NCBI GenBank assembly: GCA_000403415.2
Contig: KE159681.1
Span: forward strand, 165,068 to 229,067
Direction of reading: 5' to 3'
Source: Firmicutes bacterium M10-2
GTDB lineage: Bacteria > Bacillota_I > Bacilli_A > Erysipelotrichales > Erysipelotrichaceae
Length of the DNA: 64,000 nt
Shown here: positions 48,145 to 57,652 of the stretch, in pieces
Position numbering within the stretch: the first letter of the stretch is position 1
How the letters are laid out: every line of letters starts with the position of its first letter
Made by a program: the position numbers and the translations under genes
The notes under the pieces: generated by a model
Told to the model about the DNA's origin: nothing
Databases searched by the model: none
What the model saw: the letters and a program-made list of their open reading frames with translations, nothing else

Positions 48145-48385
48145 TTGGGGGCCGTCCAGCGTTTGGCGCATGGCCTCGATGCGCAAGACGGCTTCGTCAT
48201 AGCCGCGGTTTGGATCAGCTTTCACGATGCCGGCAATCAGAATCATTTGCTCGTTTTGGAAGTCGAACACGATCAGGTCGTTGACGAGAAAGAGCTCCAT
48301 GGCGTTCGTGTCTCCGGTTCGCAACGCAAGCGTTGGTTCGGTGTACTAAATGAAATCGTACGCGAAATAGCCGGCGATTCCGCCG
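48145..48385 (-). pseudogene. Relic of anthranilate synthase component I (trpE)
   Basis: The minus strand reads GGIAGYFAYDFI, then TAG, then YTEPTLALRTGDTNAMELF and VNDLIVFDFQNEQMILIA, matching the N-terminal domain of TrpE. It runs into the trpA relic with the loss of everything between. The edge at 48375-48386 is the junction with the IS1182-type fragment. Confidence 0.7.
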
Positions 48386-48670
48386 TTGAGGAGAAACTGG
48401 CGTCAAATTGGAGCTTCTCCTCGTATCAATCGGTCATAATCTGCGCCGGTATCACACGAGCAAGTTTCCAAAGAAGAAACAGTGCGAAGCCTGAAGCCAT
48501 AAAATCAATCGGAAAAAAGCAGAAAAAAGTGATATTTCTTTTTAAGTGCGCCAAAAATCGGGGCGCGCTTTTCTTTTTGCCATAGATCCTGTCATTTTCG
48601 AAAGAAGCAAAGAAAAAAAGAGTTGCAACGCTCTAGTAATTTCTAAAAACTACTGATTCGTTACAGCCCC
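48375..48670 (+). mobile_element. IS1182-family insertion sequence, right-end fragment
   Basis: Bases 48375-48538 repeat 37026-37188 of the left copy (the 3' end of the transposase and downstream sequence). The rest, absent from the left copy, runs on to the outer inverted repeat TCGTTACAGCCCC (48658-48670). A hairpin with arms AAGTGCGCC and GGCGCGCTT (about 48544-48573) lies within it. The 5' part of this copy is deleted. Confidence 0.8.
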
Positions 48671-48760
48671 CTATTCAAAAGATACTATATGCTCTTTTTC
48701 GCACCAATGAAAAAATGCATCGCAATCAAAGCCATACCGATTTCCGGTCCCTGCCGGCAA

Positions 48761-48784
48761 AAAAAAGTCGGATAAGTCCGACTT
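48761..48784 (-). terminator. Intrinsic terminator of the DUF349 gene
   Basis: AGTCGGA and TCCGACT pair around a four-base loop with eight T residues after the second arm on the minus strand. Confidence 0.85.
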
Positions 48785-48794
48785 CTGTTTTCTT

Positions 48795-49952
48795 TTATTC
48801 GTCCCCTAAACGAGCATCGATATCAGCAATCTGCTGTTCAAGTTCATCGATAAAATCTTCTTTATCATCGATTTCATTTTGAATATCAGCCATTGTCGCT
48901 TCACTGACCAGACCGAACATATCGTTCTGCAAGCGCTCGATCTGACGTTTCTGATTATTGATCAATTCCACTTTTTTGTTTCGGGCATCGATCATACGCG
49001 ATTTCCAATCCTGCTGACGCTGTTCGCTCATCTTTTTCAAACCGTTAAAATACTGGTCGTTGGCAGCTCTGAATTCTGCCCAAATTTGATCGTCATGTTC
49101 GCGTCCCGCAAAACCGATTTTTTTCCAATCGTTTGAAAGCTGCTTCATGAATTCCGTATTTTCACGGGTATACACACCACCTTGAGCAACCGCAGCCGCT
49201 TGTTCAACCAATGCTTTTTTCTTTTCGTAGTTTTCTTCGCGAGTACGAGCAAGTTCATCATAATGCTCGTTTCTTCTTGAATAAAACTCCTGACGGGCAT
49301 CGTTGAATTCATGCCACAAAGCATCATCCACTTTGTTTCCGGCATGTCCGACATTTTTCCATTCATCCATGAGCTCTTTCATAGCATTGCTCGTCTTTTG
49401 CCATTCTGTCGAATCTTTCAGCGCTTTCGCACGCTCGATCAATTCTTCTTTCGCTTTTTTTGCCTCATCGAATTGTGCGTGCATTTGTTCCCACGCTTCA
49501 TGTTTGCGTTGATAGAAAATATCACGCGCAGCTTGGAATTCGGCCCATAATTGATCATCCGTTTCTCTGCCGGCATGACCCGCTTTCTTCCATTCTTCCA
49601 TCAATTCATTCGCTTCTTTGCTTGCTTTATTCAAATTTTCAGCTTTCGCAAGTTCCTGAGCACGTTTGACCAAACCTTCTTTAATCGTCTGTGCTTCTTT
49701 GTATACTTCATTGCGTTTGGCAAATACTTTATCGAGAGCTGTTTCGAATTCATCTCTCAATTGGTCTTCGTAATCCGATTCCCAGTAATGGATTCGCTTC
49801 CATCTTCTTTTTAAATTCGTTAGTTCTCTTTGTGTTTCGTTCCAATTTGAAGACTCTTGGAAGTTCTTAGCTTCCTCAACTAACTCTTCTTTCAGCGAAA
49901 TATCCGCATCCATGTCTTCAACTTCGTACAATTCATCATTCATCTGTGCCAT
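48795..49952 (-). CDS. DUF349-repeat protein
   Basis: A 385-residue soluble protein made of tandem DUF349 units of about 70 residues. Each has the pattern ANELMEEWKKAGHAGRETDDQLWAEF-like helix followed by a charged helix (ARDIFYQRKHEAWEQM, DARQEFYSRRNEHYDEL). At least four units are seen. The C-terminal 60 residues form a likely coiled coil (NKKVELINNQKRQIERL). The start MAQMNDELYEVEDM at 49952 was chosen, with GAGGAA upstream. DUF349 proteins in some bacteria affect beta-lactam tolerance and cell-wall stress, but a biochemical role is not known. Confidence 0.85.
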   Translation of the reverse strand: MAQMNDELYEVEDMDADISLKEELVEEAKNFQESSNWNETQRELTNLKRRWKRIHYWESDYEDQLRDEFETALDKVFAKRNEVYKEAQTIKEGLVKRAQELAKAENLNKASKEANELMEEWKKAGHAGRETDDQLWAEFQAARDIFYQRKHEAWEQMHAQFDEAKKAKEELIERAKALKDSTEWQKTSNAMKELMDEWKNVGHAGNKVDDALWHEFNDARQEFYSRRNEHYDELARTREENYEKKKALVEQAAAVAQGGVYTRENTEFMKQLSNDWKKIGFAGREHDDQIWAEFRAANDQYFNGLKKMSEQRQQDWKSRMIDARNKKVELINNQKRQIERLQNDMFGLVSEATMADIQNEIDDKEDFIDELEQQIADIDARLGDE

Positions 49953-50086
49953 AGGTTTCCTCACTCATATTTATAGATTTACTATCTAGTACATTATTTT
50001 ACACGTCTTTTTCCAAATAAAAAAGGGCAAAACGAAATTTTTTGCTAATTCGTGCAAAATGATACACAAATCATGCAAATCAAACG

Positions 50087-50233
50087 AAAAAAAAGAGACA
50101 AAAACTTGTCTTTGTCTCTGATTTTCCGTCATGCACTCCAATTTCCGAAAGCTAAGGGGATTCCTGCTTCATTGCCCTTACAACCTATTCTCTTCGCCGA
50201 CGTTCATCCCGACAATTCCTGCCCTATATTATA
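50087..50233 (-). ncRNA. Putative small RNA, possibly an IS605-type omega-RNA relic
   Basis: A TATAAT box (50228-50233, minus strand) is followed by about 135 bases that end in a good terminator: GAGACAAA and TTTGTCTC (50095-50118) with eight T residues. No credible frame fills it. The middle part reads AAGGGCAATGAAGCAGGAAT then CCCCTTAGC, very like the 3' end of tnpB genes and their overlapping omega RNA; one frame gives GNEAGIP before a stop. No -35 box is convincing. It is either a decayed transposon end or a kept small RNA. Confidence 0.4.
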
Positions 50234-50292
50234 GTTTGCACTGATCCTTTCATATTTTTTGGATTTCCACGTTGTCAGCAAAATTGTGACGG

Positions 50293-51547
50293 TCATTTTT
50301 TTAAATTTTCTCTGGCAATCGAAAGCATCAATTTGATTCGGTTTTCCTGGTTGACTTTTGTCGCCCCCGGATCGTAATCAATCGCTACAATATTCGCCTG
50401 AGGGTACACTTTTCGAATCGAGCTCATCATACCTTTTCCGACAATATGATTTGGCAAGCAGCCAAACGGCTGCGCACACAATGTTGCTGTAACCCGCTTC
50501 CGTCAGCTCGATCATTTCGGAAGTCAAAAGCCATCCTTCGCCCATCTTGCATCCGTTGCCGATAAAAGGACGCACAATCTCTTTTAAATGTGCATAACTT
50601 GCCGGAGCCGTAAATCTCCCATCGTTTTTTATCGTATCGATCAACTCTGTTTCGAATTTTGTTAAATACGTGAAGATGATATGGGGAGCCTGTTGGCTCA
50701 GCCGATTTCCTCCATATAATTTCGTATCTTCCATTGGCATATCGATTGCATACAGCAAAAACTGTAAAATTCCCGGAACCATGACTTCACAGCCCTCGTT
50801 TCTTAAAAACTGTTCCAAACCATTATTCGCCAAAGGAGAATATTTAGCGTAAATTTCCCCAACAATTCCCACTTTCACTTTCGGCGTATCCTTTTTTTCG
50901 ATCTCCCCGAATTCTCGGACCATTTCTTTATAATGTTTAGACACTTGTTTTAAAGCAAAACCTTCATTATCGTCAAACCACGAAGATGTTCGTTCGATCC
51001 AAGATTGAACGAGTGCGTCCGTTTGTCCTTCATGCACTTCGTAAGGTCTGGTTTGGTTGCTCAAAAGCATCAGCATATCTCCGTAAGCCAAAGCCGCCAA
51101 CATTCGGCGCAGCATAGGAATCGTCAATTTGAATCCGGGATTGTTTTCCAGTGCCGACAAATTGATGGTAACCACAGGCACCTGTCCAAGACCCGCATCA
51201 CGTAGTGCTTTTCTAAGCAAATATGCGTAATTGCTTGCACGACATCCTCCACCTGTCTGACTCATCAGCAGTGCAACATGATCCACATCGTATTTTCCGC
51301 TTTTTAACGCATCAATCATTTGTCCGATCGTAAGCAGTGCCGGATAACACGTATCGTTATGCACATATTTCAGCCCTTGCTCCACAACCGCCGGTCCCTC
51401 ATTCAAAAGAACCTCGATCTTGAATCCGTAACTTTGCAAAATATTGCGCAATATCGTGAAATGTGTCGTAAGCATATTAGGAAACAGCAAAGTGTACGTT
51501 TCTTTCATTTCCTTCGTAAACGGAATTGTTTCAACTCTATCTGACAT
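50293..51547 (-). pseudogene. 2-hydroxyacyl-CoA dehydratase-like subunit (DUF2229/HGD-D type), frameshifted
   Basis: The gene begins at ATG 51547 (MSDRVETIPFTKEMKETY) with GAGGA upstream, overlapping the previous frame by 11 bases. It carries the family patterns YVHNDTCYPALLTIGQMIDAL near residue 60 and MSQTGGGCRASNYAYLLRKAL near residue 98. Near 50478-50486 the frame leaves the conserved sequence, and the natural end AQPFGCLPNHIVGKGM and VNQENRIKLML continues in another frame. Restoring two bases, one TG unit, would give a 418-residue protein. The cysteine motif is thus lost from the first frame. The protein is related to atypical dehydratases of unknown substrate. Confidence 0.75.
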
Positions 51548-52981
51548 GTTCTTTTCCTCGCTTTTCCTGAGCTGCCGCAAACAAAGAGCGCAAGCGGATC
51601 TTTACAGCTCCCAAATTGGTAATTTCATCAATCTTGATTTGTGTATAAATCTTGCCGTGTTCCTCAAGGATCGCACGTACTTCGTCTGTCGTAATCGCAT
51701 CAAGACCACACCCGAAAGACACGAGCTGGACAAGGTTGATCTTATCGTATCCGCAGGTGTTGACAAAATCAGCCGCACTGTACAATCTGGCATGATACGT
51801 CCACTGATTGAGCACATCGGTATCGGTTTTCTGCGTATGGTGACCTAGCGAATCTTCCGACAGCAAAACAGCACCTTCTTGTGTAATGAACTTATCAATG
51901 CCGTGGTTGATTTCTTCATCCAAGTGGTAAGGACGACCACATAACACAATAATAGGAAGATCGTGTTCGACCGCGTATTTATATAGACGGTCTCCTTCTT
52001 TGCGTATCGCCTCCAAATGCTCTTCATAGCGCTTGTAGGCTTTCTCGACCGCCATGCTTACATCTTTTTTCGAAAAGTCATGATCGAATTCTCTGTTTAA
52101 AAATTCGCGCACATGTTTTGGCAAATCTTTTCGACGATGAATACCAAGATACGGATACATAAAATGAATCTCGCTCTCTTCGGAAAAAGCGTTATGAAGC
52201 ACTTCCGGATAATAAGCTACAATCGGACAATTGTAATGATTATCCGATTTATCTTCGTCGAAATTGTAAGAAAGACAAGGATAAAATACGTGTTTGATCC
52301 CTTTGCTTTCGAGAAGTTTCAAATGTCCGTGCATCAGTTTTGCCGGATAACATACGGTGTCACTTGGAATCGTATGTTGCCCTTCATGATACATTTTCTT
52401 ATTTGATTTTCCCGAAAGCTCGATCCCGAATCCAAGTTCGGTAAACAAGGTATGCCAAAAAGGCAGCAATTCATACATATTCAACCCCATCATCAACCCA
52501 ATTGTTTCGTATTTTCCCGAACATGAGCCATATTGATCAAGCAATTGCTTCTTGAACTCGAACATTGACGGTAAGTTTTCATGATTGGCTCCGCGCACAG
52601 GACGATCACATTGGTTTCCGCCGATAAATCGTTGTCCATCTGCGAAGGTATTGATCGTCAGGCGACAATGATTCGTGCATCCATGGCATGTTGTTGCGCT
52701 CACCTTATGAACAAACGACTTTAACTGATCCAAATCGAGCAGCGTGCTCTCATCTTTTTTATGATCCAAAGCGTATAACGCAGCGCCGTAAGCACCCATC
52801 AACCCTGAAAGCTGCGGACGAATCACTTCATGCTCCAGTTCTTTTTCAAAAGCCCGAAGGACCGAATCATTCAGGAATGTTCCGCCTTGAACAATGATAT
52901 GTTTTCCTAATGCTTCTTTATCTTTGACGCGAATTACTTTATACAAGGCATTTTTTACAACACTAATAGAAAGCCCGGCCG
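51537..52981 (-). pseudogene. Activase-related protein, 3' part (DUF2229-type domain)
   Basis: This frame holds the C-terminal part of the acyl-CoA dehydratase activase-related protein. It picks up at AGLSISVVKNALYKVIRV and ends at KRGKEHVR. Cysteine motifs likely to bind an iron-sulfur cluster are seen in TTCHGCTNHCRLTI near 52690. Other conserved patterns are DTVCYPAKLMHGH, YPCLSYNF and LCGRPYHLDEEINHGI. Its true start has been lost by a deletion that joins it to the 5' part in the wrong frame. It may still be made if a downstream start is used, but this is unlikely. Confidence 0.75.
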
Positions 52982-54379
52982 ATCCGCAAACAATCCACGT
53001 CTTGCGAATTCGTCGATCGAATACCCAAGTGCTCCGGCAAAGGTCTGCAAAAATGAGCCACATCCCGAAGAACATGCTTCATTCAGAAAAATATTGTCAA
53101 TCGCCTGATTTCGTATTTGAAAACATTTGATGTCCTGTCCTCCGATATCGATAATAAAGTCGACTTCGGGATCGTATTCCTTTGCTGCCGTGTAGTGAGC
53201 GATCGTTTCGACAATTCCGAAATCGGCATGGAAGGCATTCTTGATAATTTCCTCACCATATCCTGTGGTCGCGCTCGATACAATCTGCGCATAGGGAAAC
53301 GCTTCGTACATTTGTTCCAAAAACGATTTGACAAGAGGAACAGGATTTCCGGCATTCGACATATATCTGGAAAATACCACTTCCCGATCCATATTGATGG
53401 CAACAGCTTTCAGGGTGGTTGACCCTGCATCAATCCCTATACTCAGTTTGATTGGTTCTGTGCTAGAGGTTGTGATTTGCTGATCGCATTTCGGATGATT
53501 GGCACAAAATTCCTTATATTCTTCTTCGGACGTGAATAAAGCTTCACATGAAGCATACTGATCGCTTGCCGTATAATGACTAAGTTTTTCGATCAGATCG
53601 ACGAGATCGAATTCCTGATCCTGAGAAAGCAGGGCAGCTCCGTACGCTACAAAATATAAGGAATGATCCGGACATACGCCTTCAAGACATAAAGAATGAT
53701 CGAATGTTTTTCTCAACTGAGAAAAAAAAGTCAGAGGACCACCCAAATACACGATATTTCCTTTGATTTGACGCCCGTGAGCAAGTCCGGCAATCGTTTG
53801 GTTGGCTACTGCCGCAAAGATTGAAGCAGAAACATCTTCCTTTGTCGCTCCCTGATTGAGCAAAGGCTGGATGTCGCTTTTTGCAAACACTCCGCAGCGC
53901 GAGGCAATGCTGTAAATCTTTTTGTGATTGGCCGCCAACGCATTCATTTCATCTTGGCTAATGTTCAGCAAAGTAGCCATTTGATCAATAAAAGCTCCCG
54001 TTCCGCCGGCACAGCTTCCATTCATGCAAACATCCATCACACCTGACAAAAACAAGATCTTGGCATCTTCTCCGCCAAGCTCGATCACTACATCCGTTCC
54101 CGGAAGCAGTCGATTTACTGCTTCCCTTGTTGCGTAAACTTCTTGTGCAAACGGGATATTGAGATCTTGAGCCAGCCCCATTCCGGCTGAACCCGATATA
54201 CATAAGCGAACACTGTCTTGGTCGGGAAACAACTGATGAATCCCCGACAGCATTTCGATAACTTTTGAAGTAATTTGAGAATAATGGCGCTCATACTGCT
54301 GATACAAGATTTCTCCGTCTTCATTCAACACTACGCTTTTCAATGTGGTTGAACCTACATCTAGGCCAATTCTTAGCAT
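52955..54379 (-). pseudogene. 2-hydroxyacyl-CoA dehydratase activator, 5' part (two BcrAD/BadFG ATPase domains)
   Basis: A 474-residue frame with two ASKHA-type ATPase domains. Domain 1 starts MLRIGLDVGSTTLKSVVLNE and has IELGGEDAKILF and the cluster-binding motif MNGSCAGGTGAFIDQMA near residue 125. Domain 2 starts SIGIDAGSTTLKAVAI near residue 308 and has IIDIGGQDIKCF and NEACSSGCGSFLQ near residue 425. These domains use ATP to drive an electron into the dehydratase. The frame breaks after GLFADRP, where about 25-30 residues that normally link to AGLSIS are missing. A promoter TTGCAT-18-TATAAT lies at 54408-54437. Confidence 0.8.
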
Positions 54380-54407
54380 AATTCTCCTCCTTTAAAATAT
54401 ATAGCAC

Positions 54408-54437
54408 ATTATATTCTATTCCCGTTTAGAGATGCAA
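54408..54437 (-). promoter_or_regulatory. Promoter of the dehydratase-activator locus
   Basis: TTGCAT (54432-54437) and TATAAT (54408-54413) on the minus strand are 18 bases apart and lie just upstream of AAAGGAGG and the ATG at 54379. Confidence 0.65.
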
Positions 54438-54450
54438 CTGAAAGCCAAAT

Positions 54451-54476
54451 AAAAAAAAGGTCCTTAATTAGACCTT
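54451..54476 (-). terminator. Intrinsic terminator of the ABC transporter gene
   Basis: AAGGTC and GACCTT pair around an eight-base AT-rich loop, with eight T residues on the minus strand. The stop codon of the ABC gene lies inside the hairpin. Confidence 0.8.
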
Positions 54477-56119
54477 GTTTCCTCGTTCATTTTATCATCC
54501 TTTTTAACACATTTTAATTCATTATTTTGAATTTGATAAATTTGCGTTGCCATTTTATCAAATTCATCAGAATGACAAATGATCAAAAATGATCTTTCTT
54601 CTTTATGTCTTTCAATATAATTTATGAGTTTATGAATCGTTTCTCTATCAAGATTCGTAAATGGCTCATCTAAAAATATTGAATTTTTATGGAGTGAAAG
54701 AACACGTAATAAATTAACTTTCTGTTGTTCACCAAAACTAAGGTTACGAATATTCTCATTGATTTTCTTATTTTCAAAATCAATATTAAGCATTTCAAAT
54801 ACTTCTGAATCTATGTCTTCTCCAAATAAATTCTCCTTTAGTGTTCCGTTTACTAACAAAGTCGGATAAGTTAAATAGGCAATATCTTTTAATGTATCAT
54901 CTAATTGAATCGATCCTTCAAAACTATCTACATCATAATATCCGCTTAAATAGTTAACGAAAACTGATTTTCCACTTCCATTTTGGCCTTTAAAAACAGT
55001 TACTCCTGTTTTTGGAATAACTAAATCGAGAGTATGAAATAACAATTTATTTTTTTCAGCCGTAGTATAAAAATTTCCATCCTCAATATTTACCAAGTTT
55101 GAAAGATTTTTATATTTTTCTTCAAATCCATTGGATTGATTTGATTCATTTTCAAATTTTTTCAGCCGTTCAATATGACTAGTGTTGACTTGGTAATGAA
55201 TCCCTATTTCAAAACATTTATTTAATGGTGTTTGATATAAACTTGTTACTTGGTAAATAAACACAATATCGCCTAAAGATGATTTCCCATGAAAGTATAA
55301 ATATATAGAAACCATGAGAATCAATATTTGAGCGATATTGGACATGATGCCTGGAAGATCGTTCGTAAGTGTTTCATATAATTTGAATTTTTTGATAAAG
55401 CGCAAATATTCATCTGCTATTTTGCCATATCTATGTAAAAAATAGGAATTCGCATGATTGATATTAATCACTCGTTTGTCTTCCACGACCTTTTTTATTT
55501 CACTAAAAAAAGCATCTTGTTTTGGTAACCCTTCTTTTTGAAGTGATGAAATTGATTTACTTGGCTTTCGTACAATAAAATAGAAAATAGGAATATATAA
55601 AAGAAATATAGCTCCATAAACAGGATTAACAATTGTTACACTTGCAATTATGATTGCCACGCAAAAAATATAACCAATTAATTCGATATTTAATTGCATA
55701 TATATATCTGCAAACGTAAATCCTGAAGAAGTAGCTAAATTGATAAAATATCCTTTTTCTTTTTTCTCATATTCCCTTAACGGACTTTTCAATAACAGTG
55801 ATAAGATTTTCTTAGAATTACCAATTGATTCTTCTAAATCCACTTCTAAAGTTTTATAATTGACGCAATATGTAGATATAAAACTATTAAAAAGTACACA
55901 TACAAGCAAAAAAAACAATAATTTGGCCATATCATTCAATGTCGTTTTTTCTGTGATTTGATTAATTACCAAACTAAAAGTATAACTAATTAAAATTGAT
56001 AATAATACATTGACAACAATAAATAAGATATACAAGATATGCTTTTTCTTATATTCTATCAAACAAAATTCTATATTTTTTTTCATAATCTTTCTTTTAT
56101 TTATTTTTATTCTTTCCAT
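54464..56119 (-). CDS. ABC transporter, fused permease/ATPase (peptide-exporter type)
   Basis: A 551-residue half-transporter with six transmembrane helices (about 20-300) followed by an ATPase domain. Walker A is GQNGSGKS near residue 388, the signature is LSFGE near residue 468, and Walker B is SIFLDEPF near residue 490 with an H-loop in IICHSDEF. There is no C39 peptidase domain. The start may also be ATG 56086 (MKKNIEFCLIE), which has a weak AAAGA site. It has its own promoter. Its AT content is far above that of the backbone. With the RRNPP-type regulator and the small peptide gene it is probably a peptide export unit; this is inference. Confidence 0.85.
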   Translation of the reverse strand: MERIKINKRKIMKKNIEFCLIEYKKKHILYILFIVVNVLLSILISYTFSLVINQITEKTTLNDMAKLLFFLLVCVLFNSFISTYCVNYKTLEVDLEESIGNSKKILSLLLKSPLREYEKKEKGYFINLATSSGFTFADIYMQLNIELIGYIFCVAIIIASVTIVNPVYGAIFLLYIPIFYFIVRKPSKSISSLQKEGLPKQDAFFSEIKKVVEDKRVININHANSYFLHRYGKIADEYLRFIKKFKLYETLTNDLPGIMSNIAQILILMVSIYLYFHGKSSLGDIVFIYQVTSLYQTPLNKCFEIGIHYQVNTSHIERLKKFENESNQSNGFEEKYKNLSNLVNIEDGNFYTTAEKNKLLFHTLDLVIPKTGVTVFKGQNGSGKSVFVNYLSGYYDVDSFEGSIQLDDTLKDIAYLTYPTLLVNGTLKENLFGEDIDSEVFEMLNIDFENKKINENIRNLSFGEQQKVNLLRVLSLHKNSIFLDEPFTNLDRETIHKLINYIERHKEERSFLIICHSDEFDKMATQIYQIQNNELKCVKKDDKMNEETRSN

Positions 56120-56141
56120 GTTTCATTTTGTGCACGCTTAC

Positions 56142-56170
56142 ATTATCCTTTTCTTATAACAATTTGTAAA
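56142..56170 (-). promoter_or_regulatory. Promoter of the ABC transporter gene
   Basis: TTTACA (56165-56170) and GATAAT (56142-56147) on the minus strand are separated by exactly 17 bases, in the 85-base gap after the regulator gene. Confidence 0.65.
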
Positions 56171-56204
56171 CTCCAATATGTTTACTAACGAAAAAGTCAT
56201 TTTT

Positions 56205-57509
56205 TTAAATCAGTAAAAATGATGTTTTTTCATTCAGTTTATTTTCGTAATATAAAAACATTTCTTTATACGTTTTTATCTTTAAATCCGTTTCGTTTGT
56301 TTCTTCATAAAAATCTAATATATATCTTTGAACAAAAGGAATATCTTCATAAATTCTATTCAACAACAATTGTTTGTAATATATTAAAATATTATTTTCA
56401 AATTCTTCTTTTTCTCCTTTTATTCTCGCTTTAATAGATTCTAAAAAAGGTATATAAAAATCTGTATTTCCCTTTTTTTCTTTATTACATTCATTTAACG
56501 CTTCGGAAAATCTATTTAATTTAAATAAAGAAAACGGAATAAAATAACATAAATCGGGAGATAAATCATTCTTTATTTTTGCTTCTTTTGTATAATGAAT
56601 ACACTCTTCATAATTTTCACTTAACAATGCGTTCCATGCTAAGCTATGGTAAATTCGATCAGTGTATTTATTTAAAAATTTATCATCAGTAGAAGATAGA
56701 ATTTTAAGTAATTTTTCTTTTGCTTCATTAAAAAGGCGCAGATTTATTAAAACAGCACTCTCAAATAAATCTAACGCAACCAATCGATTATAATTATGAT
56801 GAATTTGCAATAAATTTCTACATTCTATACATGCTCGGTATGCAATTATAGGCTGATTTAATTCTGAATAAACACTGATTAACTGAAATGAATTCATCGC
56901 ATTGGTAACAGATCCTGAAATACAAATTGAATTTGATTTTAAAAAACAATTCAATGCATACTCATTTGTTACTGTCTTTCTTTTATAAAAAATTCCCAAC
57001 AAGGAATAATATATTGCTTGTTCATCTTTTTGCAAGCAGCGTAAATTGGTATCTAATATTTCCTTTATTCTAAATACTTTTTCATCGTTTCTTTTTAATC
57101 GTAAACAATAAAACAGTTTGATAATCAAATAAACAAAAAAACCATATGAAGTTTTTATCTCTTCTTCAACCTCATTAAAATTCTCATAAATAGTATTAAT
57201 CATTTGATCTCTTTCTAAAAAGAAATTATCGAATATTTTAATTAAATAATTTCGAGCTTGATCGTATAATTTTTTATTGTCATCGAAACAAATATTTAAA
57301 GCTTCATTTAACTGTTTTGTAACTCCTGCGGGGAAATGTCTTTTTCCGTTTTCTAGCTCACTTAAAAATCCTTTATTCATATGTATTTTATTAGCTAAAA
57401 AAGATAAAGAAATATTTTGATTAATTCTATGAATTCGATAATAAGCTCCTGCAATATTTTCCAACGAAATTTCTTCCTCGATTTGGAATTCTTTAATTTT
57501 AAACGGCAT
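56205..57509 (-). CDS. HTH-TPR regulator of RRNPP architecture
   Basis: A 434-residue protein with an N-terminal HTH_3/XRE domain (about 15-75; FLANKIHMNKGFLSELENGK) and about 350 residues of helical repeats with TPR-like spacing (YHSLAWNALLSENYEECIHY, FSLFKLNRFSEALNECN). This is the layout of RRNPP regulators such as PlcR and Rgg, which bind re-imported signal peptides. The ribosome site GAGGAGG precedes the ATG. Two direct repeats next to its -10 box may be operators. The region is very AT-rich, which suggests transfer. The peptide ligand is probably made from the divergent gene at 57653. Confidence 0.8.
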   Translation of the reverse strand: MPFKIKEFQIEEEISLENIAGAYYRIHRINQNISLSFLANKIHMNKGFLSELENGKRHFPAGVTKQLNEALNICFDDNKKLYDQARNYLIKIFDNFFLERDQMINTIYENFNEVEEEIKTSYGFFVYLIIKLFYCLRLKRNDEKVFRIKEILDTNLRCLQKDEQAIYYSLLGIFYKRKTVTNEYALNCFLKSNSICISGSVTNAMNSFQLISVYSELNQPIIAYRACIECRNLLQIHHNYNRLVALDLFESAVLINLRLFNEAKEKLLKILSSTDDKFLNKYTDRIYHSLAWNALLSENYEECIHYTKEAKIKNDLSPDLCYFIPFSLFKLNRFSEALNECNKEKKGNTDFYIPFLESIKARIKGEKEEFENNILIYYKQLLLNRIYEDIPFVQRYILDFYEETNETDLKIKTYKEMFLYYENKLNEKTSFLLI

Positions 57510-57530
57510 ATAAGTTCCTCCTCATAAACC

Positions 57531-57562
57531 TAATTAAGTCGTTCGATTATAATTAAGTTGTT
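57531..57562. promoter_or_regulatory. Pair of direct repeats next to the RRNPP-type promoter
   Basis: TAATTAAGTCGTT at 57531-57543 and TAATTAAGTTGTT at 57550-57562 are offset by 19 bases and flank or overlap the minus-strand TATAAT at 57546-57551. They are good operator candidates for autoregulation. Confidence 0.5.
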
Positions 57563-57652
57563 ATAAATTTTAAAGCAAATATTACGGTTAGTAAACAAGC
57601 ATATCTAGCATTTTTTTATCTCCGTTATCATATAAAAGAAAGTGAGTGACTT

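Noticed and set aside
51537..53075. The 512-codon frame as an intact separate activase gene
   Set aside because: Its first 32 codons are out-of-frame sequence of the upstream gene, and homology starts only after the deletion point.
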